Notes: generated from the sequence alone by a model not told the origin. A DNA stretch of 64,000 nucleotides from Corynebacterium singulare (GCF_000833575.1 NZ_CP010827.1:1430980-1494979), one strand, 5' to 3'. Positions 51,681 to 60,439 are shown, numbered from the stretch's first letter. A program made the numbers and translations.

Positions 51681-52979
51681 CTAACGGCGCCCTTCGCGGT
51701 GGCGGTGGGTCGCCACAACATGGACCGCGTCCAACATACCTAGGGTGAGCAAAGCCTCACGCAGGGCAAACTGAAAGGTCCACAGACGGCGGAAGACGTG
51801 GTCAAAGCCGGCGGCTGCTGCCTCCCGCAGGCGTCCGTCGAAGAAACTGCGCTGAAAGCGCACGGTCTCCAGATAGTGCGTACCCACGTGGGTTTGCGCC
51901 ACAATGCGCAGGTTGGCGCGCTTATCAAAGAGCTGGTGGGTTTCCTCCAGCGTAGGATAGTCCAGCCCGGGCCAGATATAGCCACGCATAACCTGCACTG
52001 CGGAGCGTGCCGCCGGGGACATTTTTTCCGTGGCGAACAGCGACGCCAAGCCCACACGGCCGCCATGAACGAGGGAACGGTCCAACACCTGCACAAAGCG
52101 GCGACGCTCCTGTGGCGACAACGTCTCAAGCTTCTCCACGCTCACAATGGCGTCATAGCGACCGCGCCACTGCCGCGGATCCGGCAGCGGGGAGTTAATC
52201 GTCTGGACATGCACCGAATCGGCGGCTCCTTCAAGGAGCAGTTGTTCGTCGAAAAGCGCGCGCTGCTCTTCATCGCCGGTGAGCACGTCTACCGTGGCGC
52301 GCCGGACGACCGCCTGCACCGCCACTTGAAGGCCGGTGGCGGGATAAACCAGAAGGTGTGTGCCGGCGCCGGTATGGGTAGCGTCGAGAAGCCACTGCGC
52401 CGAACGACGCTGGGCATCACCCAAATCCTCGCGGTCCGTCGAGGTGGGCTCGCTCACTGACGTCACATCGACGAAGTGCTCTTTGGGCTCCTTGCGGCCC
52501 GCATGCGCGCTATAGCTGCGCACGGCCTCACGCACAGTGGTGGGCACGCCGCTGGCGAAAATTCCGCCGGAATGACTCAGCGCATCCCCCGCATACAGCT
52601 TCACCACATCTAGTGGAAGTTCCCCCGGAGTGGATTCCTCCACCGCAACGTCTTTTGCCTTCGGGCGGTAGCCTACGCCCAGCAAACGCAGAAGAACCTT
52701 GACCAATCGGTCTGAATCGGGGGTAGTCCACTCCCCTGCCATGTAGGACTCCGCAAGGCCAAGCCAACCGGAATCGGCGATGCGGGAGAAGAGGGCGTCG
52801 TGAAGCACAGCGATATCGGGGTCGCTGCCTTCTAATTCCACCCCCGCTTTGGCGCAGGCCTGCGCAAACTCCGACTCGGCGCGCCCCGCCGAGAACCGCA
52901 ACAGGCGTGAGGACGGCACAGTCGCCACACCCGGCCAGGCCTCAGCATCAATCGAAGCCAAGTGGGAATACACGGTCAA
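51681..52979 (-). CDS. Divergent cyclopropane-fatty-acid-synthase-like methyltransferase
   Basis: A 432-residue protein related to mycolic/cyclopropane fatty acid synthases. Retained features are SGWLGLAESYMAGEWTT, DAIVSVEKLETLSPQERRRF, YIWPGLDYPTLEE and THYLETVRFQRSFF. The SAM-binding motif I, usually a Gly-rich VLxIGCGxG, reads HLLVYPATGLQVAVQA here, so catalysis is doubtful or altered. The TTG at 52979 is chosen since GAGGAGG lies 6 bases upstream; the open frame extends to 53030 without such a site. Convergent with no partner; ugpQ lies downstream on the same strand. Confidence 0.75.
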   Translation of the reverse strand: MTVYSHLASIDAEAWPGVATVPSSRLLRFSAGRAESEFAQACAKAGVELEGSDPDIAVLHDALFSRIADSGWLGLAESYMAGEWTTPDSDRLVKVLLRLLGVGYRPKAKDVAVEESTPGELPLDVVKLYAGDALSHSGGIFASGVPTTVREAVRSYSAHAGRKEPKEHFVDVTSVSEPTSTDREDLGDAQRRSAQWLLDATHTGAGTHLLVYPATGLQVAVQAVVRRATVDVLTGDEEQRALFDEQLLLEGAADSVHVQTINSPLPDPRQWRGRYDAIVSVEKLETLSPQERRRFVQVLDRSLVHGGRVGLASLFATEKMSPAARSAVQVMRGYIWPGLDYPTLEETHQLFDKRANLRIVAQTHVGTHYLETVRFQRSFFDGRLREAAAAGFDHVFRRLWTFQFALREALLTLGMLDAVHVVATHRHREGRR

Positions 52980-53117
52980 GCCAGCCTCCTCATCGCACAC
53001 ACGTATCGTTAACAATAAAGCGCGGGGCACTGGGAGGGACGGAGGCGCGGCCCAAAAAGCCAGTTAATCCCCCAAAAAGTATGCATGTACCGCTAGAAAG
53101 GTTTAGACTAACTCGCG

Positions 53118-53123
53118 TAAAAT
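53118..53123 (+). promoter_or_regulatory. -10 box of ndh
   Basis: TAAAAT, 33 bases before ATG 53157; GAGGAAGG follows as the ribosome binding site. No clear -35 box. Confidence 0.45.
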
Positions 53124-53156
53124 TTTCTAGCTTTCTGAGGAAGGTAACCAATCGCT

Positions 53157-54500
53157 ATGGCGCACACTCCCCACCGTCCAGCTAACGGCCGCCACCACGT
53201 CGTTGTTATCGGTGCAGGTTTCGGCGGCATCAATGCCGTTAAGAAGCTCAAGGACGCAGACGTTGAGATCACCCTCATCGACAAGAAGAACCACCACCTC
53301 TTCCAGCCGATGCTCTACCAGGTAGCCACCGGTGTTATCTCCGCGGGCGAGATCGCCCCGTCCACGCGCCAGATCCTGCGCAACCAGGACAATGCCCACT
53401 TCGTGAACGGCGAGGTCACTGATATCAGCATCAAGGACCAAACCGTTACCGCTGAGCTCGATGGGGCTACCCGCACCTACGAGTATGACTCCCTCGTCGT
53501 CGCTGCTGGTGCCGGCCAGTCCTACTTTGGTAACGACCACTTCGCCCAGTACGCACCGGGTATGAAGACCCTGGATGATGCCTTTGAGATCCGCTCCAGC
53601 ATCATCTCCGCCTTCGAGAAGGCAGAGCTGGAAGAGGATCCGGCAAAGCGCGAGAAGCTGCTCACCTTTGTCATCGTTGGTGCTGGCCCGACCGGTGTGG
53701 AGCTCACCGGTCAGATCGCTGAACTTGCGCAGCGCACCTTCGCCGGCGAGTACTCGAACTTCGGATCCACGTCCGCCAAGATTTACCTCCTCGACGGCGC
53801 CCCGCAGGTGCTGCCGCCGTTCGGCAAGCGTCTCGGCCGCAAGGCTCAGCGCACCTTGGAGAAGCTCGGTGTCGATGTTCGCCTCAACGCCATGGTGACG
53901 GACGTAACTGCGGACGCTGTGACCTACAAGAACATGAAGAACGACGAAGAGGTCACCATCGAGGCTGCAACCAAGATTTGGTCCGCCGGTGTGGCCGCTT
54001 CCCCGCTGGGCAAGCTCATTGCTGACCAGGCTGGTGTGGAAGCCGACCGTGCAGGCCGCGTCGCCGTCAACGAGGACCTGACCGTCGGCGAGTACAAGAA
54101 CGTCTACATCGTCGGTGACATGATTTCTCTCAACCGCCTTCCGGGCGTTGCCCAGGTGGCCATCCAGGGCGGTAACCACGTGGGCAAGCTCATCGAGGCC
54201 AAGATCGATGAGGAGTCCACCGCGAATGAGGCTGAGCCGTTTGACTACTTTGATAAGGGCTCCATGGCAGTTATCTCCCGCTTCAACGCCGTGGTCAAGC
54301 TGGGTAAGACGGAGTTCTCCGGCTTCCCGGCATGGCTGTCCTGGCTGGGCCTGCACATCGCCTACATCGTGGGCTTCCGCAGCCGCGTTCTGGTGGCCCT
54401 GCACTGGCTGCTCAATGCGGTCTCACGTGACCGCGGCAACCTGGAGATTACTCAGCAGCAGCGCGTGGCTCGCAACGTAATTGACCGCGACCTTCACTAA
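53157..54500 (+). CDS. ndh: Type II NADH dehydrogenase
   Basis: A 447-residue peripheral membrane flavoprotein that oxidises NADH and reduces menaquinone without pumping protons. Two Rossmann motifs are visible: VVIGAGFGGINAVKKL (FAD, residues ~14-29) and VIVGAGPTGVELTGQIAEL (NADH, ~178-196). Further FAD contact is at VYIVGDMISL. A C-terminal hydrophobic helix region (FPAWLSWLGLHIAYIVGF) anchors it. It is the main NADH entry into the corynebacterial respiratory chain, and stands alone with its own promoter and terminator. Confidence 0.97.
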   Translation: MAHTPHRPANGRHHVVVIGAGFGGINAVKKLKDADVEITLIDKKNHHLFQPMLYQVATGVISAGEIAPSTRQILRNQDNAHFVNGEVTDISIKDQTVTAELDGATRTYEYDSLVVAAGAGQSYFGNDHFAQYAPGMKTLDDAFEIRSSIISAFEKAELEEDPAKREKLLTFVIVGAGPTGVELTGQIAELAQRTFAGEYSNFGSTSAKIYLLDGAPQVLPPFGKRLGRKAQRTLEKLGVDVRLNAMVTDVTADAVTYKNMKNDEEVTIEAATKIWSAGVAASPLGKLIADQAGVEADRAGRVAVNEDLTVGEYKNVYIVGDMISLNRLPGVAQVAIQGGNHVGKLIEAKIDEESTANEAEPFDYFDKGSMAVISRFNAVVKLGKTEFSGFPAWLSWLGLHIAYIVGFRSRVLVALHWLLNAVSRDRGNLEITQQQRVARNVIDRDLH

Positions 54501-54517
54501 ATAAGGCTCACGGCAGT

Positions 54518-54548
54518 GGGGAGAGGAGAAATCCTCTCCCCCTTTTTT
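54518..54548 (+). terminator. Intrinsic terminator of ndh
   Basis: GGGGAGAGGA and TCCTCTCCCC with a GAAA loop, followed by CTTTTTT. A textbook rho-independent terminator. Confidence 0.95.
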
Positions 54549-54564
54549 CTGCCACAGCAACGCT

Positions 54565-54600
54565 TTCTCAGATACCGAGGCGCATTCCCAGATACGGTGG
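54565..54600 (+). repeat. Imperfect 16-bp direct repeat upstream of thiD
   Basis: TTCTCAGATACCGAGG (54565-54580) and TTCCCAGATACGGTGG (54585-54600) match at 13 of 16 positions with a 20-bp period, ending 38 bases before the thiD start. No TPP riboswitch is visible. Confidence 0.45.
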
Positions 54601-54638
54601 AGAAGAATCAGAGTTGCCAAGCCCCAAGGAGTTTCACC

Positions 54639-55460
54639 ATGACATTGCCCCGAGTCCTGAGCATTGCCGGCACTGACCCCACCGGTGGCGCGGGCATCCA
54701 TGCGGATCTCAAGTCTTTTGAGGCAGCCGGTGCCTATGGCATGGCGGTGGTCACGGCGCTCGTGGCCCAGAACACCCAGGGTGTTCGCAGCATTCATACT
54801 CCTCCGGTGAGCTTCCTGCAGGAGCAGTTGGACTCGGTGAAGGACGATGTGCTTATCGACGCCCTCAAGATCGGCATGCTCGGCTCTGTCCCCATCACCG
54901 AAACGGTGAGTCAGTTCGTTGCCTCGCTGCCGGAGGGTGTCCCTGTGGTCTGCGACCCGGTCATGGTGGCGTCCAGCGGAGATCGTCTCCTCGATGCGGA
55001 CGCCGAGCGTGCAGTACAGGAGCTGGCACGCCGCTGCACCGTCGTCACGCCAAACCTCCCGGAGCTGGCGGTGCTGGCGGGAGTTGCAGAGCCCCTAACC
55101 TTGGATGAGGCGATCGCCGTGGCCACTGAGTGGGCTCGGGAGAACAACACGTGGGTCGTGGTCAAGGGAGGACACCTCAACGGCGAGCATGCTGATAACG
55201 CCACCGTGAGCCCGGAAGGCCAGGTTAAACGGGTTCCTTGCCCGCGGGTGGCGACAAAAAATACACACGGCACGGGCTGTTCCCTTTCCTCCGCGCTGGC
55301 GGCGCGCTTGGGTGCGGGCGATTCACTTGATGATGCCCTCACATGGGCCACTGCTTGGCTCCACGAAGCCATTACCCATGCCGACGAACTGCACGTGGGC
55401 AAGGGCCATGGCCCGATTGACCACGGCCACCGTATGCGCCGGCTTGCGGCGCAGGGTTAG
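54639..55460 (+). CDS. thiD: Hydroxymethylpyrimidine kinase/phosphomethylpyrimidine kinase
   Basis: A 273-residue ribokinase-family enzyme phosphorylating HMP and HMP-P for thiamine synthesis. Seen are [20 protein letters not shown] (substrate site), [35 protein letters not shown] and the ATP-site [15 protein letters not shown] (anion hole and catalytic region). AAGGAG lies 7 bases before ATG 54639, so the longer open frame is not used. The thiE and thiG genes are not adjacent. Confidence 0.94.
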   Translation: MTLPRVLSIAGTDPTGGAGIHADLKSFEAAGAYGMAVVTALVAQNTQGVRSIHTPPVSFLQEQLDSVKDDVLIDALKIGMLGSVPITETVSQFVASLPEGVPVVCDPVMVASSGDRLLDADAERAVQELARRCTVVTPNLPELAVLAGVAEPLTLDEAIAVATEWARENNTWVVVKGGHLNGEHADNATVSPEGQVKRVPCPRVATKNTHGTGCSLSSALAARLGAGDSLDDALTWATAWLHEAITHADELHVGKGHGPIDHGHRMRRLAAQG

Positions 55461-55469
55461 CGCGCTTGT

Positions 55470-56072
55470 CTAGCCAAGCAGGTCCGCGCCGGGGCGGGCG
55501 AGGACGGCGACCATAAAGGTTGAGTTCTCCTTGAACACCTTCATGTCCCAGGATGAGAACGTAAAGTCCACGCGGTAGCCCACCTGCTGAGCGAGCTCGA
55601 GAAACTCGCCGAAGCCCCATCCACGGCCCTCACCAAAACCCACGACGAAACGCCCACCCGGACGCAGTGCCGTAAAAACATTGCGCAAGGCGGCCCCGCG
55701 GCCCTCGGTCGCAATGAAAGTCATAACGTTGCCAGCGGCCACAGCGATGTCGAAATTTCCCTCAGGGATCTCATCTTCCGATAAATCCCCGATGTGCCAC
55801 TCGGCCTCCGGATAATCATGCTCTGCATGCTCGATGAGGATTGGATCGACGTCAACGCCAAGTACGATGTGGCCGCGCTTGGCCAACTCGCCGCCGAGAC
55901 GCCCCGATCCACAGCCTGCGTCAAGGACACGGGAGGAGCGTTCACTCATGGCGTCGATAAGCCGGGCTTCGCCGTCGATGTCCTTGCCCTGGGCTCGAAG
56001 CGTCTTCCACTTCCGTGCAAAATTGTGGGAATGGGCCGGGTTAGCTGCGGTAACTTCTTTCCAGGTAGGCAT
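55470..56072 (-). CDS. Class I SAM-dependent methyltransferase
   Basis: A 200-residue methyltransferase with motif I VLDAGCGSGRLGGELAKRGH, an acidic loop GVDVDPILIEHA, and motif II/III FDIAVAAGNVMTFI and LRPGGRFVVGFGEG. No target can be deduced. ATG 56072 follows TATAAT by exactly 7 bases, a perfect -10 box and a leaderless start. Its stop is 9 bases from that of thiD on the other strand. Confidence 0.88.
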   Translation of the reverse strand: MPTWKEVTAANPAHSHNFARKWKTLRAQGKDIDGEARLIDAMSERSSRVLDAGCGSGRLGGELAKRGHIVLGVDVDPILIEHAEHDYPEAEWHIGDLSEDEIPEGNFDIAVAAGNVMTFIATEGRGAALRNVFTALRPGGRFVVGFGEGRGWGFGEFLELAQQVGYRVDFTFSSWDMKVFKENSTFMVAVLARPGADLLG

Positions 56073-56079
56073 AAAAGCG

Positions 56080-56085
56080 ATTATA
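56080..56085 (-). promoter_or_regulatory. -10 box TATAAT, leaderless start of the methyltransferase gene
   Basis: The consensus TATAAT ends exactly 7 bases before ATG 56072 on the minus strand. Confidence 0.7.
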
Positions 56086-56179
56086 TGCCCTCACACGGTG
56101 TAAGCTTTACCCGCTCACATAAAACCGCCGGGGAAGCACGCCTCCCGGGCCCAGAACACGCGAAGGAGGCTGTCCCACG

Positions 56180-57253
56180 ATGCCGTCTGTACCGTCGCCC
56201 TTTAGGCCACGTAAAAAGAACGATCCCCCCAGCTCCTCACCTACGTTCTCCGTGCCCGTAGAGCGCGCAATCGAGCACTGCCGTGTCTTCGTCGATGGCG
56301 AGGCGTTGCCCGGCGAATTTACGCCGCATAGCGCGGTGCAAACCATCGAAGAATACGGTCGCGGCTTTGTCTGGGTCGGCCTTTATGAGCCCTTCGAATC
56401 GCAAATGACGAAGGTCGCCTCAGAGTTTCGTATCCACGAACTCATCGTTGAAGACGTTGTCCAAGCGCATCAGCGTCCCAAGCTGGAGCGCTACGATGAC
56501 CAGCTCTTCGTCGTCGCGCGCTCGGTGAATTACCGCGACCATGATGAAGTGACTGATAAGCGCCAGATCATTTCCACCGGTGAGGTGCAGATGATTATTG
56601 GTGACACGTTCATCATCACCGTGCGCCACTCTGCCAAGTTGCCGAATCTGGCGTATGTGGTGCAGGACGAACAGGATCTCGTCGAGCAAGGCCCCGTCGC
56701 GATGGCGTGGAAAATCCTCGACATGATGGTGGACCGGTACTCCGAGATTTGTCGCCTCATCGCCATCGAGGTCGACGAGCTCGAGGAGGAGGTTTTCACC
56801 CCCAACTCGCTGCCCAACATTGACCGTATCTACATGTTCAAGCGCGAGATCCTCGAGATGAAGCACGCTATCGATCCGCTTTCGGCGGCGTTGCGCGCGA
56901 TGAATTCCGACCATAAGGATCTCATCTCGAAGACAATTCGCTCCTATCTGCGTGACGTTAACGACCATGAGCTCGTGGTGAAAGACCAGGTGGCGGGCTT
57001 CGATGAACGGTTGACTTCGCTTATCGACGCCTCCGTGGCCAAAGTCACCATGCAACAGAACTCCGACATGCGCACCATCTCCGCTGTCGTCGGCATGTGG
57101 GCGGCTCCGACGCTGGTAGCCGGCGTATACGGTATGAACTTCGATGTCATGCCAGAGCTTCACTTCAGGTGGGGTTACTTCGGAGCACTGGGCCTCATGG
57201 TGCTGGTTGTAGCAGCCATGTGGTGGTGGTTCCGCCGCAACCACTGGCTGTAG
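56180..57253 (+). CDS. corA: CorA family magnesium/divalent cation transporter
   Basis: A 357-residue pentameric channel. A long cytoplasmic domain (residues 1-~290) with a long helix feeding the pore ends in two membrane helices (MWAAPTLVAGVYGMNF and GYFGALGLMVLVVAAMWWWF). The signature YGMN at the end of the first helix is present, followed by an acidic-polar loop (DVMPELHFRWG). The C terminus is basic (RRNHWL). GAAGGAGG lies about 10 bases before the ATG. It imports Mg2+, or Co2+/Ni2+. Confidence 0.95.
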   Translation: MPSVPSPFRPRKKNDPPSSSPTFSVPVERAIEHCRVFVDGEALPGEFTPHSAVQTIEEYGRGFVWVGLYEPFESQMTKVASEFRIHELIVEDVVQAHQRPKLERYDDQLFVVARSVNYRDHDEVTDKRQIISTGEVQMIIGDTFIITVRHSAKLPNLAYVVQDEQDLVEQGPVAMAWKILDMMVDRYSEICRLIAIEVDELEEEVFTPNSLPNIDRIYMFKREILEMKHAIDPLSAALRAMNSDHKDLISKTIRSYLRDVNDHELVVKDQVAGFDERLTSLIDASVAKVTMQQNSDMRTISAVVGMWAAPTLVAGVYGMNFDVMPELHFRWGYFGALGLMVLVVAAMWWWFRRNHWL

Positions 57254-57263
57254 GCCGCAGTGC

Positions 57264-57710
57264 TTACTGAACGGTCATCGTACGCAGCGTGGAGGCGGCG
57301 AGGAGGACGTCACCCTGGCTGATCTTGACCTCCCACAGCTGCGTGCGGCGCCCCTTGTAAAGGGGGGTAGCAACCGCAGTGACGATCCCGTCCGCCACGG
57401 GCTTGAGGAAGTCCGTGTTGTTGTTAACGCCCACCACCGGCTTGCCGGCCACGATAAGGCTGCCTACCGACGCCGTCGATTCTGTGATGGTGCAGTACAG
57501 ACCACCATTCGCCACGCCCCACGGCTGGTGGTGATCCGGCACAACCTCAACCTCAGAGCGAATCTCGTCTTCCGAGACGTGCGTATAGCGCAGGCCGATC
57601 AGTCCTGCCAAGCCCTGTGGGTTGGAGTTGATGAGGCCAAGTTCTTCTTCGTTGAGCGGGCGGTTTTGGGCGGCTCCGAGGAGCTGAGTAAAGATTTCAG
57701 AGTGTTCCAT
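57264..57710 (-). CDS. PaaI-like hotdog-fold thioesterase
   Basis: A 148-residue hotdog-fold acyl-CoA thioesterase of the PaaI/YdiI subgroup: HHQPWGVANGGLYCTITESTAS split (residues ~70-90) holds the helix with the catalytic Glu or Asp, and VNNNTDFLKPVADG is the second signature. The acyl substrate is unknown. ATG 57710 has TAGCCT 8 bases upstream. It is divergent from gnd; the two -10 boxes are only 16 bases apart, so the promoters share one short region. Confidence 0.87.
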   Translation of the reverse strand: MEHSEIFTQLLGAAQNRPLNEEELGLINSNPQGLAGLIGLRYTHVSEDEIRSEVEVVPDHHQPWGVANGGLYCTITESTASVGSLIVAGKPVVGVNNNTDFLKPVADGIVTAVATPLYKGRRTQLWEVKISQGDVLLAASTLRTMTVQ

Positions 57711-57718
57711 GCCACACA

Positions 57719-57724
57719 AGGCTA
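57719..57724 (-). promoter_or_regulatory. -10 box TAGCCT for the thioesterase gene
   Basis: TAGCCT ends 8 bases before ATG 57710 on the minus strand. Confidence 0.5.
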
Positions 57725-57740
57725 GTCGATTGTGGTGACG

Positions 57741-57746
57741 TAGGAT
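57741..57746 (+). promoter_or_regulatory. -10 box TAGGAT, leaderless start of gnd
   Basis: TAGGAT lies exactly 7 bases before ATG 57754. Confidence 0.6.
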
Positions 57747-57753
57747 GGTGGAC

Positions 57754-59211
57754 ATGACTCAAACTGCTGAAAAGACAGATCTCGCTCAGATTGGCGTTGT
57801 GGGCCTTGCCGTCATGGGCTCTAACCTGGCGCGCAACTTTGCTCGCAATGGCAACACAGTTGCGGTGTACAACCGCAGCCCCGAGAAGACCCGTGCACTC
57901 ATCGCAGAGCACGGCGAGGAAGGTCACTTCATTCCGTCTGAAACCGTCGAGGATTTCGTTGCCTCGCTGGAGCGCCCGCGCAAGGCCATCATCATGGTTC
58001 AGGCAGGAAAGGCTACCGATGCCGTCATCAACCAGCTGGCTGACGCCATGGATGAGGGCGATATCATCATCGACGGCGGTAACGCGCTGTTCACGGACAC
58101 CATTCGCCGTGAGAAGGAGGTCGCTGAAAAGGGCCGCCACTTTGTCGGTGCCGGCATTTCCGGTGGCGAGGAAGGCGCGCTCAACGGCCCCTCCATCATG
58201 CCAGGAGGTCCAGCCGAGTCCTGGGAGACCCTCGGCCCCATCCTGGAGTCCATCGCGGCCAACGTTGATGGCACTCCCTGTGTCACCCACATCGGCCCCG
58301 ATGGCGCCGGCCACTTCGTCAAGATGGTTCACAACGGCATCGAATACGCCGATATGCAGGTCATCGGTGAGGCTTACCAGCTGCTGCGCTACGGTGCAGG
58401 GCTGGAACCAGCCGAAATCGCAGAAATTTTCCGCGAGTGGAACTCCGGTGACCTCGACTCTTACCTCATTGAAATCACCGCCGAGGTTCTGGCACAGAAG
58501 GATCCGGAGACGGGCGCCCCGCTTGTCGACGTCATCGTGGACGCCGCCGGACAGAAGGGCACCGGCCGCTGGACCGCCATCAATGGCCTCGAGCTCGGTG
58601 TGCCCATTACCGGCATTGCTGAGTCTGTCTTTGCCCGCGCCCTGTCCTCTTCCACCGCACAGCGCGTTGCCGCGCAGGAAGGCCAGCTCCCATCCGGCAC
58701 TATCAAGAAACTCGACGTCGATAAGGCCGAATTCATCGAGGACGTTCGCCGCGCCCTGTATGCCGCGAAACTCATCGCCTACTCCCAGGGTTTCGACGAA
58801 ATTAAGGCCGGCTCTGAAGAGTTTGGCTGGGACGTGGACCCACGCGATCTAGCCACCATCTGGCGCGGCGGCTGCATCATCCGCGCCAAGTTCCTCGACC
58901 GCATCCGCGAGGCCTATGACAACAATGCTGACCTGCCCGCACTTATCCTGGATCCGTACTTCAAGGGCGAGTTGGAAGGCCTCATCGACCCGTGGCGCCG
59001 CGTCGTCGTCGCAGCAACCCAGTTGGGCCTGCCGGCACCAGTGTTTGCGTCGTCCCTTGCTTACTACGACAGCCTGCGCGCTGAGCGTCTGCCCGCTGCT
59101 CTGATCCAGGGCCAGCGTGATTTCTTCGGCGCCCACACCTTCAAGCGCGTGGACCGCGAAGGTACCTTCCACATCGAGTGGTCGGGTGACCGTTCCTTGA
59201 GCGAGTACTAA
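57754..59211 (+). CDS. gnd: 6-phosphogluconate dehydrogenase, decarboxylating
   Basis: A 485-residue NADP-dependent enzyme of the oxidative pentose phosphate pathway giving ribulose-5-phosphate, CO2 and NADPH. Cofactor site GVVGLAVMGSNLARNFARNG, substrate site GAGISGGEEGALNGPSIMPGG split, catalytic HFVKMVHNGIEYADMQ and GQKGTGRWTAINGLELGVP are present. Note the long, E. coli-like form. ATG 57754 follows a -10 box by 7 bases. It ends at a clear hairpin terminator. Confidence 0.97.
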   Translation: MTQTAEKTDLAQIGVVGLAVMGSNLARNFARNGNTVAVYNRSPEKTRALIAEHGEEGHFIPSETVEDFVASLERPRKAIIMVQAGKATDAVINQLADAMDEGDIIIDGGNALFTDTIRREKEVAEKGRHFVGAGISGGEEGALNGPSIMPGGPAESWETLGPILESIAANVDGTPCVTHIGPDGAGHFVKMVHNGIEYADMQVIGEAYQLLRYGAGLEPAEIAEIFREWNSGDLDSYLIEITAEVLAQKDPETGAPLVDVIVDAAGQKGTGRWTAINGLELGVPITGIAESVFARALSSSTAQRVAAQEGQLPSGTIKKLDVDKAEFIEDVRRALYAAKLIAYSQGFDEIKAGSEEFGWDVDPRDLATIWRGGCIIRAKFLDRIREAYDNNADLPALILDPYFKGELEGLIDPWRRVVVAATQLGLPAPVFASSLAYYDSLRAERLPAALIQGQRDFFGAHTFKRVDREGTFHIEWSGDRSLSEY

Positions 59212-59235
59212 GCTCAGTCATCGGCCACAACACGC

Positions 59236-59262
59236 ACAAGCCCCTCCTCGTGAGGGGCTTGT
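59236..59262 (+). terminator. Terminator of gnd
   Basis: ACAAGCCCCTC and GAGGGGCTTGT form an 11-bp perfect stem with a 5-base loop, followed by TCCGT. It can act on both strands. Confidence 0.8.
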
Positions 59263-59300
59263 TCCGTATCGCTTGTGTCGTGGTGCTTCGGCTACTTTTC

Positions 59301-60266
59301 TTATTTACGGTCGCGCTCGACAATCCCGGCATCGACGAGCGGTTGGCGCAGCAGTACCTGACTCGTGTCGGAGATGTATTCGATCGCGGCAGTCTCCCCC
59401 GCAAGAACTTCCGACATCACGAATTCCTTCTGGCCTTCATGCGAGTTGTAGATCAGGAAAAGCATCGAACCGCGGGTCGTTTTCACTTCATTAGCCCGTC
59501 CAGCTAGATTAAGTCTGCTTGAAAGGCTCCCTAATTTTCCTACGTGCTCCTTGACCGGTTTCGCTGCGGCAGCAATGGCGTCCTTATTTCTGGTGTAGTT
59601 GACTTGGAGTTCGCCCTCCTTACCGAAGAAGCAGGTAATCGTCGGCACCATGCCACTAGAGAAAAATCCCTGGTCATCAGGCTTTCCGAAGAATGAGGCG
59701 CTTTGGATACACGTGTCCGTCAACCCAGCGAGCTCTTCCGGCACTGGGGCTTCAACAATCTCACCTTCTCGGATCTTATCCGCCTCCTCCATAGACAGCG
59801 AGTGGTCGAAGTAGTCAGCGGGCAAGCCTTCCAGCGGCGCGAGAGGTGCGGCCTCGACCTGTGTGGCCTCTTCGTTGTGGGAAGTGGGATTCTTAGAAGC
59901 CTTTGCGGCCTCACTCGGGCTCGGAACCGATGAAGCCTCCGTGGTCATCTCCACAGCCGTCGGCGTCTCGCTCAGTGGCGCTCCGAGGTGCGAATCCTCT
60001 CTATCGTTGCCTGAAATCAGGCGGTATGCCGCGAAACCGAGACCGGCCAGAACCAGCGCAAGGATGAGAAATACAAGAATAATCCATCGTGCGGTCGAGG
60101 ACGATGATCTCTGCGGCTCATCGACTGCGGGAAAGGCCTGCGCTCCTGTTCCATAGGGGACAGACTGATGCGCTGCGTATGGGTCAGGATGATTGACATT
60201 GGTGTGCGGTTGGTGCGAATTCTGGTTGCCCTGCGGATAAGGCGACTGATTGTGAGGGGGCGTCAT
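59301..60266 (-). CDS. Membrane-anchored protein of unknown function
   Basis: A 321-residue protein. A cytoplasmic Asn/Gln/His/Pro-rich N terminus (~65 residues) is followed by a single membrane helix (WIILVFLILALVLAGLGFAAY). A Thr/Ser/Glu-rich stalk and an extracytoplasmic domain with two cysteines (DTCIQSASFFG, PTITCFFGKEG) follow, probably forming a disulfide. No family recognised. ATG 60266 lies 7 bases after TACTTT; the open frame extends upstream without signals. It converges on the gnd terminator. Confidence 0.7.
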   Translation of the reverse strand: MTPPHNQSPYPQGNQNSHQPHTNVNHPDPYAAHQSVPYGTGAQAFPAVDEPQRSSSSTARWIILVFLILALVLAGLGFAAYRLISGNDREDSHLGAPLSETPTAVEMTTEASSVPSPSEAAKASKNPTSHNEEATQVEAAPLAPLEGLPADYFDHSLSMEEADKIREGEIVEAPVPEELAGLTDTCIQSASFFGKPDDQGFFSSGMVPTITCFFGKEGELQVNYTRNKDAIAAAAKPVKEHVGKLGSLSSRLNLAGRANEVKTTRGSMLFLIYNSHEGQKEFVMSEVLAGETAAIEYISDTSQVLLRQPLVDAGIVERDRK

Positions 60267-60273
60267 GCTTGAC

Positions 60274-60279
60274 AAAGTA
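60274..60279 (-). promoter_or_regulatory. -10 box TACTTT, leaderless start at 60266
   Basis: TACTTT ends exactly 7 bases before ATG 60266 on the minus strand. Confidence 0.5.
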
Positions 60280-60424
60280 GCAAAATCCCAGCACACGCTC
60301 TCGCCAAGGTAATAAGACATGGGTGGAAGTCCCCGCAAGCCGCAACGTTGAGCACCTGAGCAGCTAACGGCAAGCTACACGGTGATGGGCGTATCAGTCA
60401 TTTCGGTATCACTGCCACGAACAC

Positions 60425-60430
60425 TAGACT
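60425..60430 (+). promoter_or_regulatory. -10 box TAGACT before the DEAD-box helicase gene
   Basis: TAGACT lies 9 bases before ATG 60440, at the edge of leaderless spacing. Confidence 0.45.
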
Positions 60431-60439
60431 TGTGAAGCA

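Noticed and set aside
53098..53117. Possible DtxR box before ndh (GGTTTAGACTAAC)
   Set aside because: Only about 10 of 19 consensus positions match when aligned without gaps, too few to report as a site.
53127..54404. Open frame of 425 codons on the minus strand
   Set aside because: It is antisense to ndh, which has both Rossmann motifs, its own promoter and a terminator.
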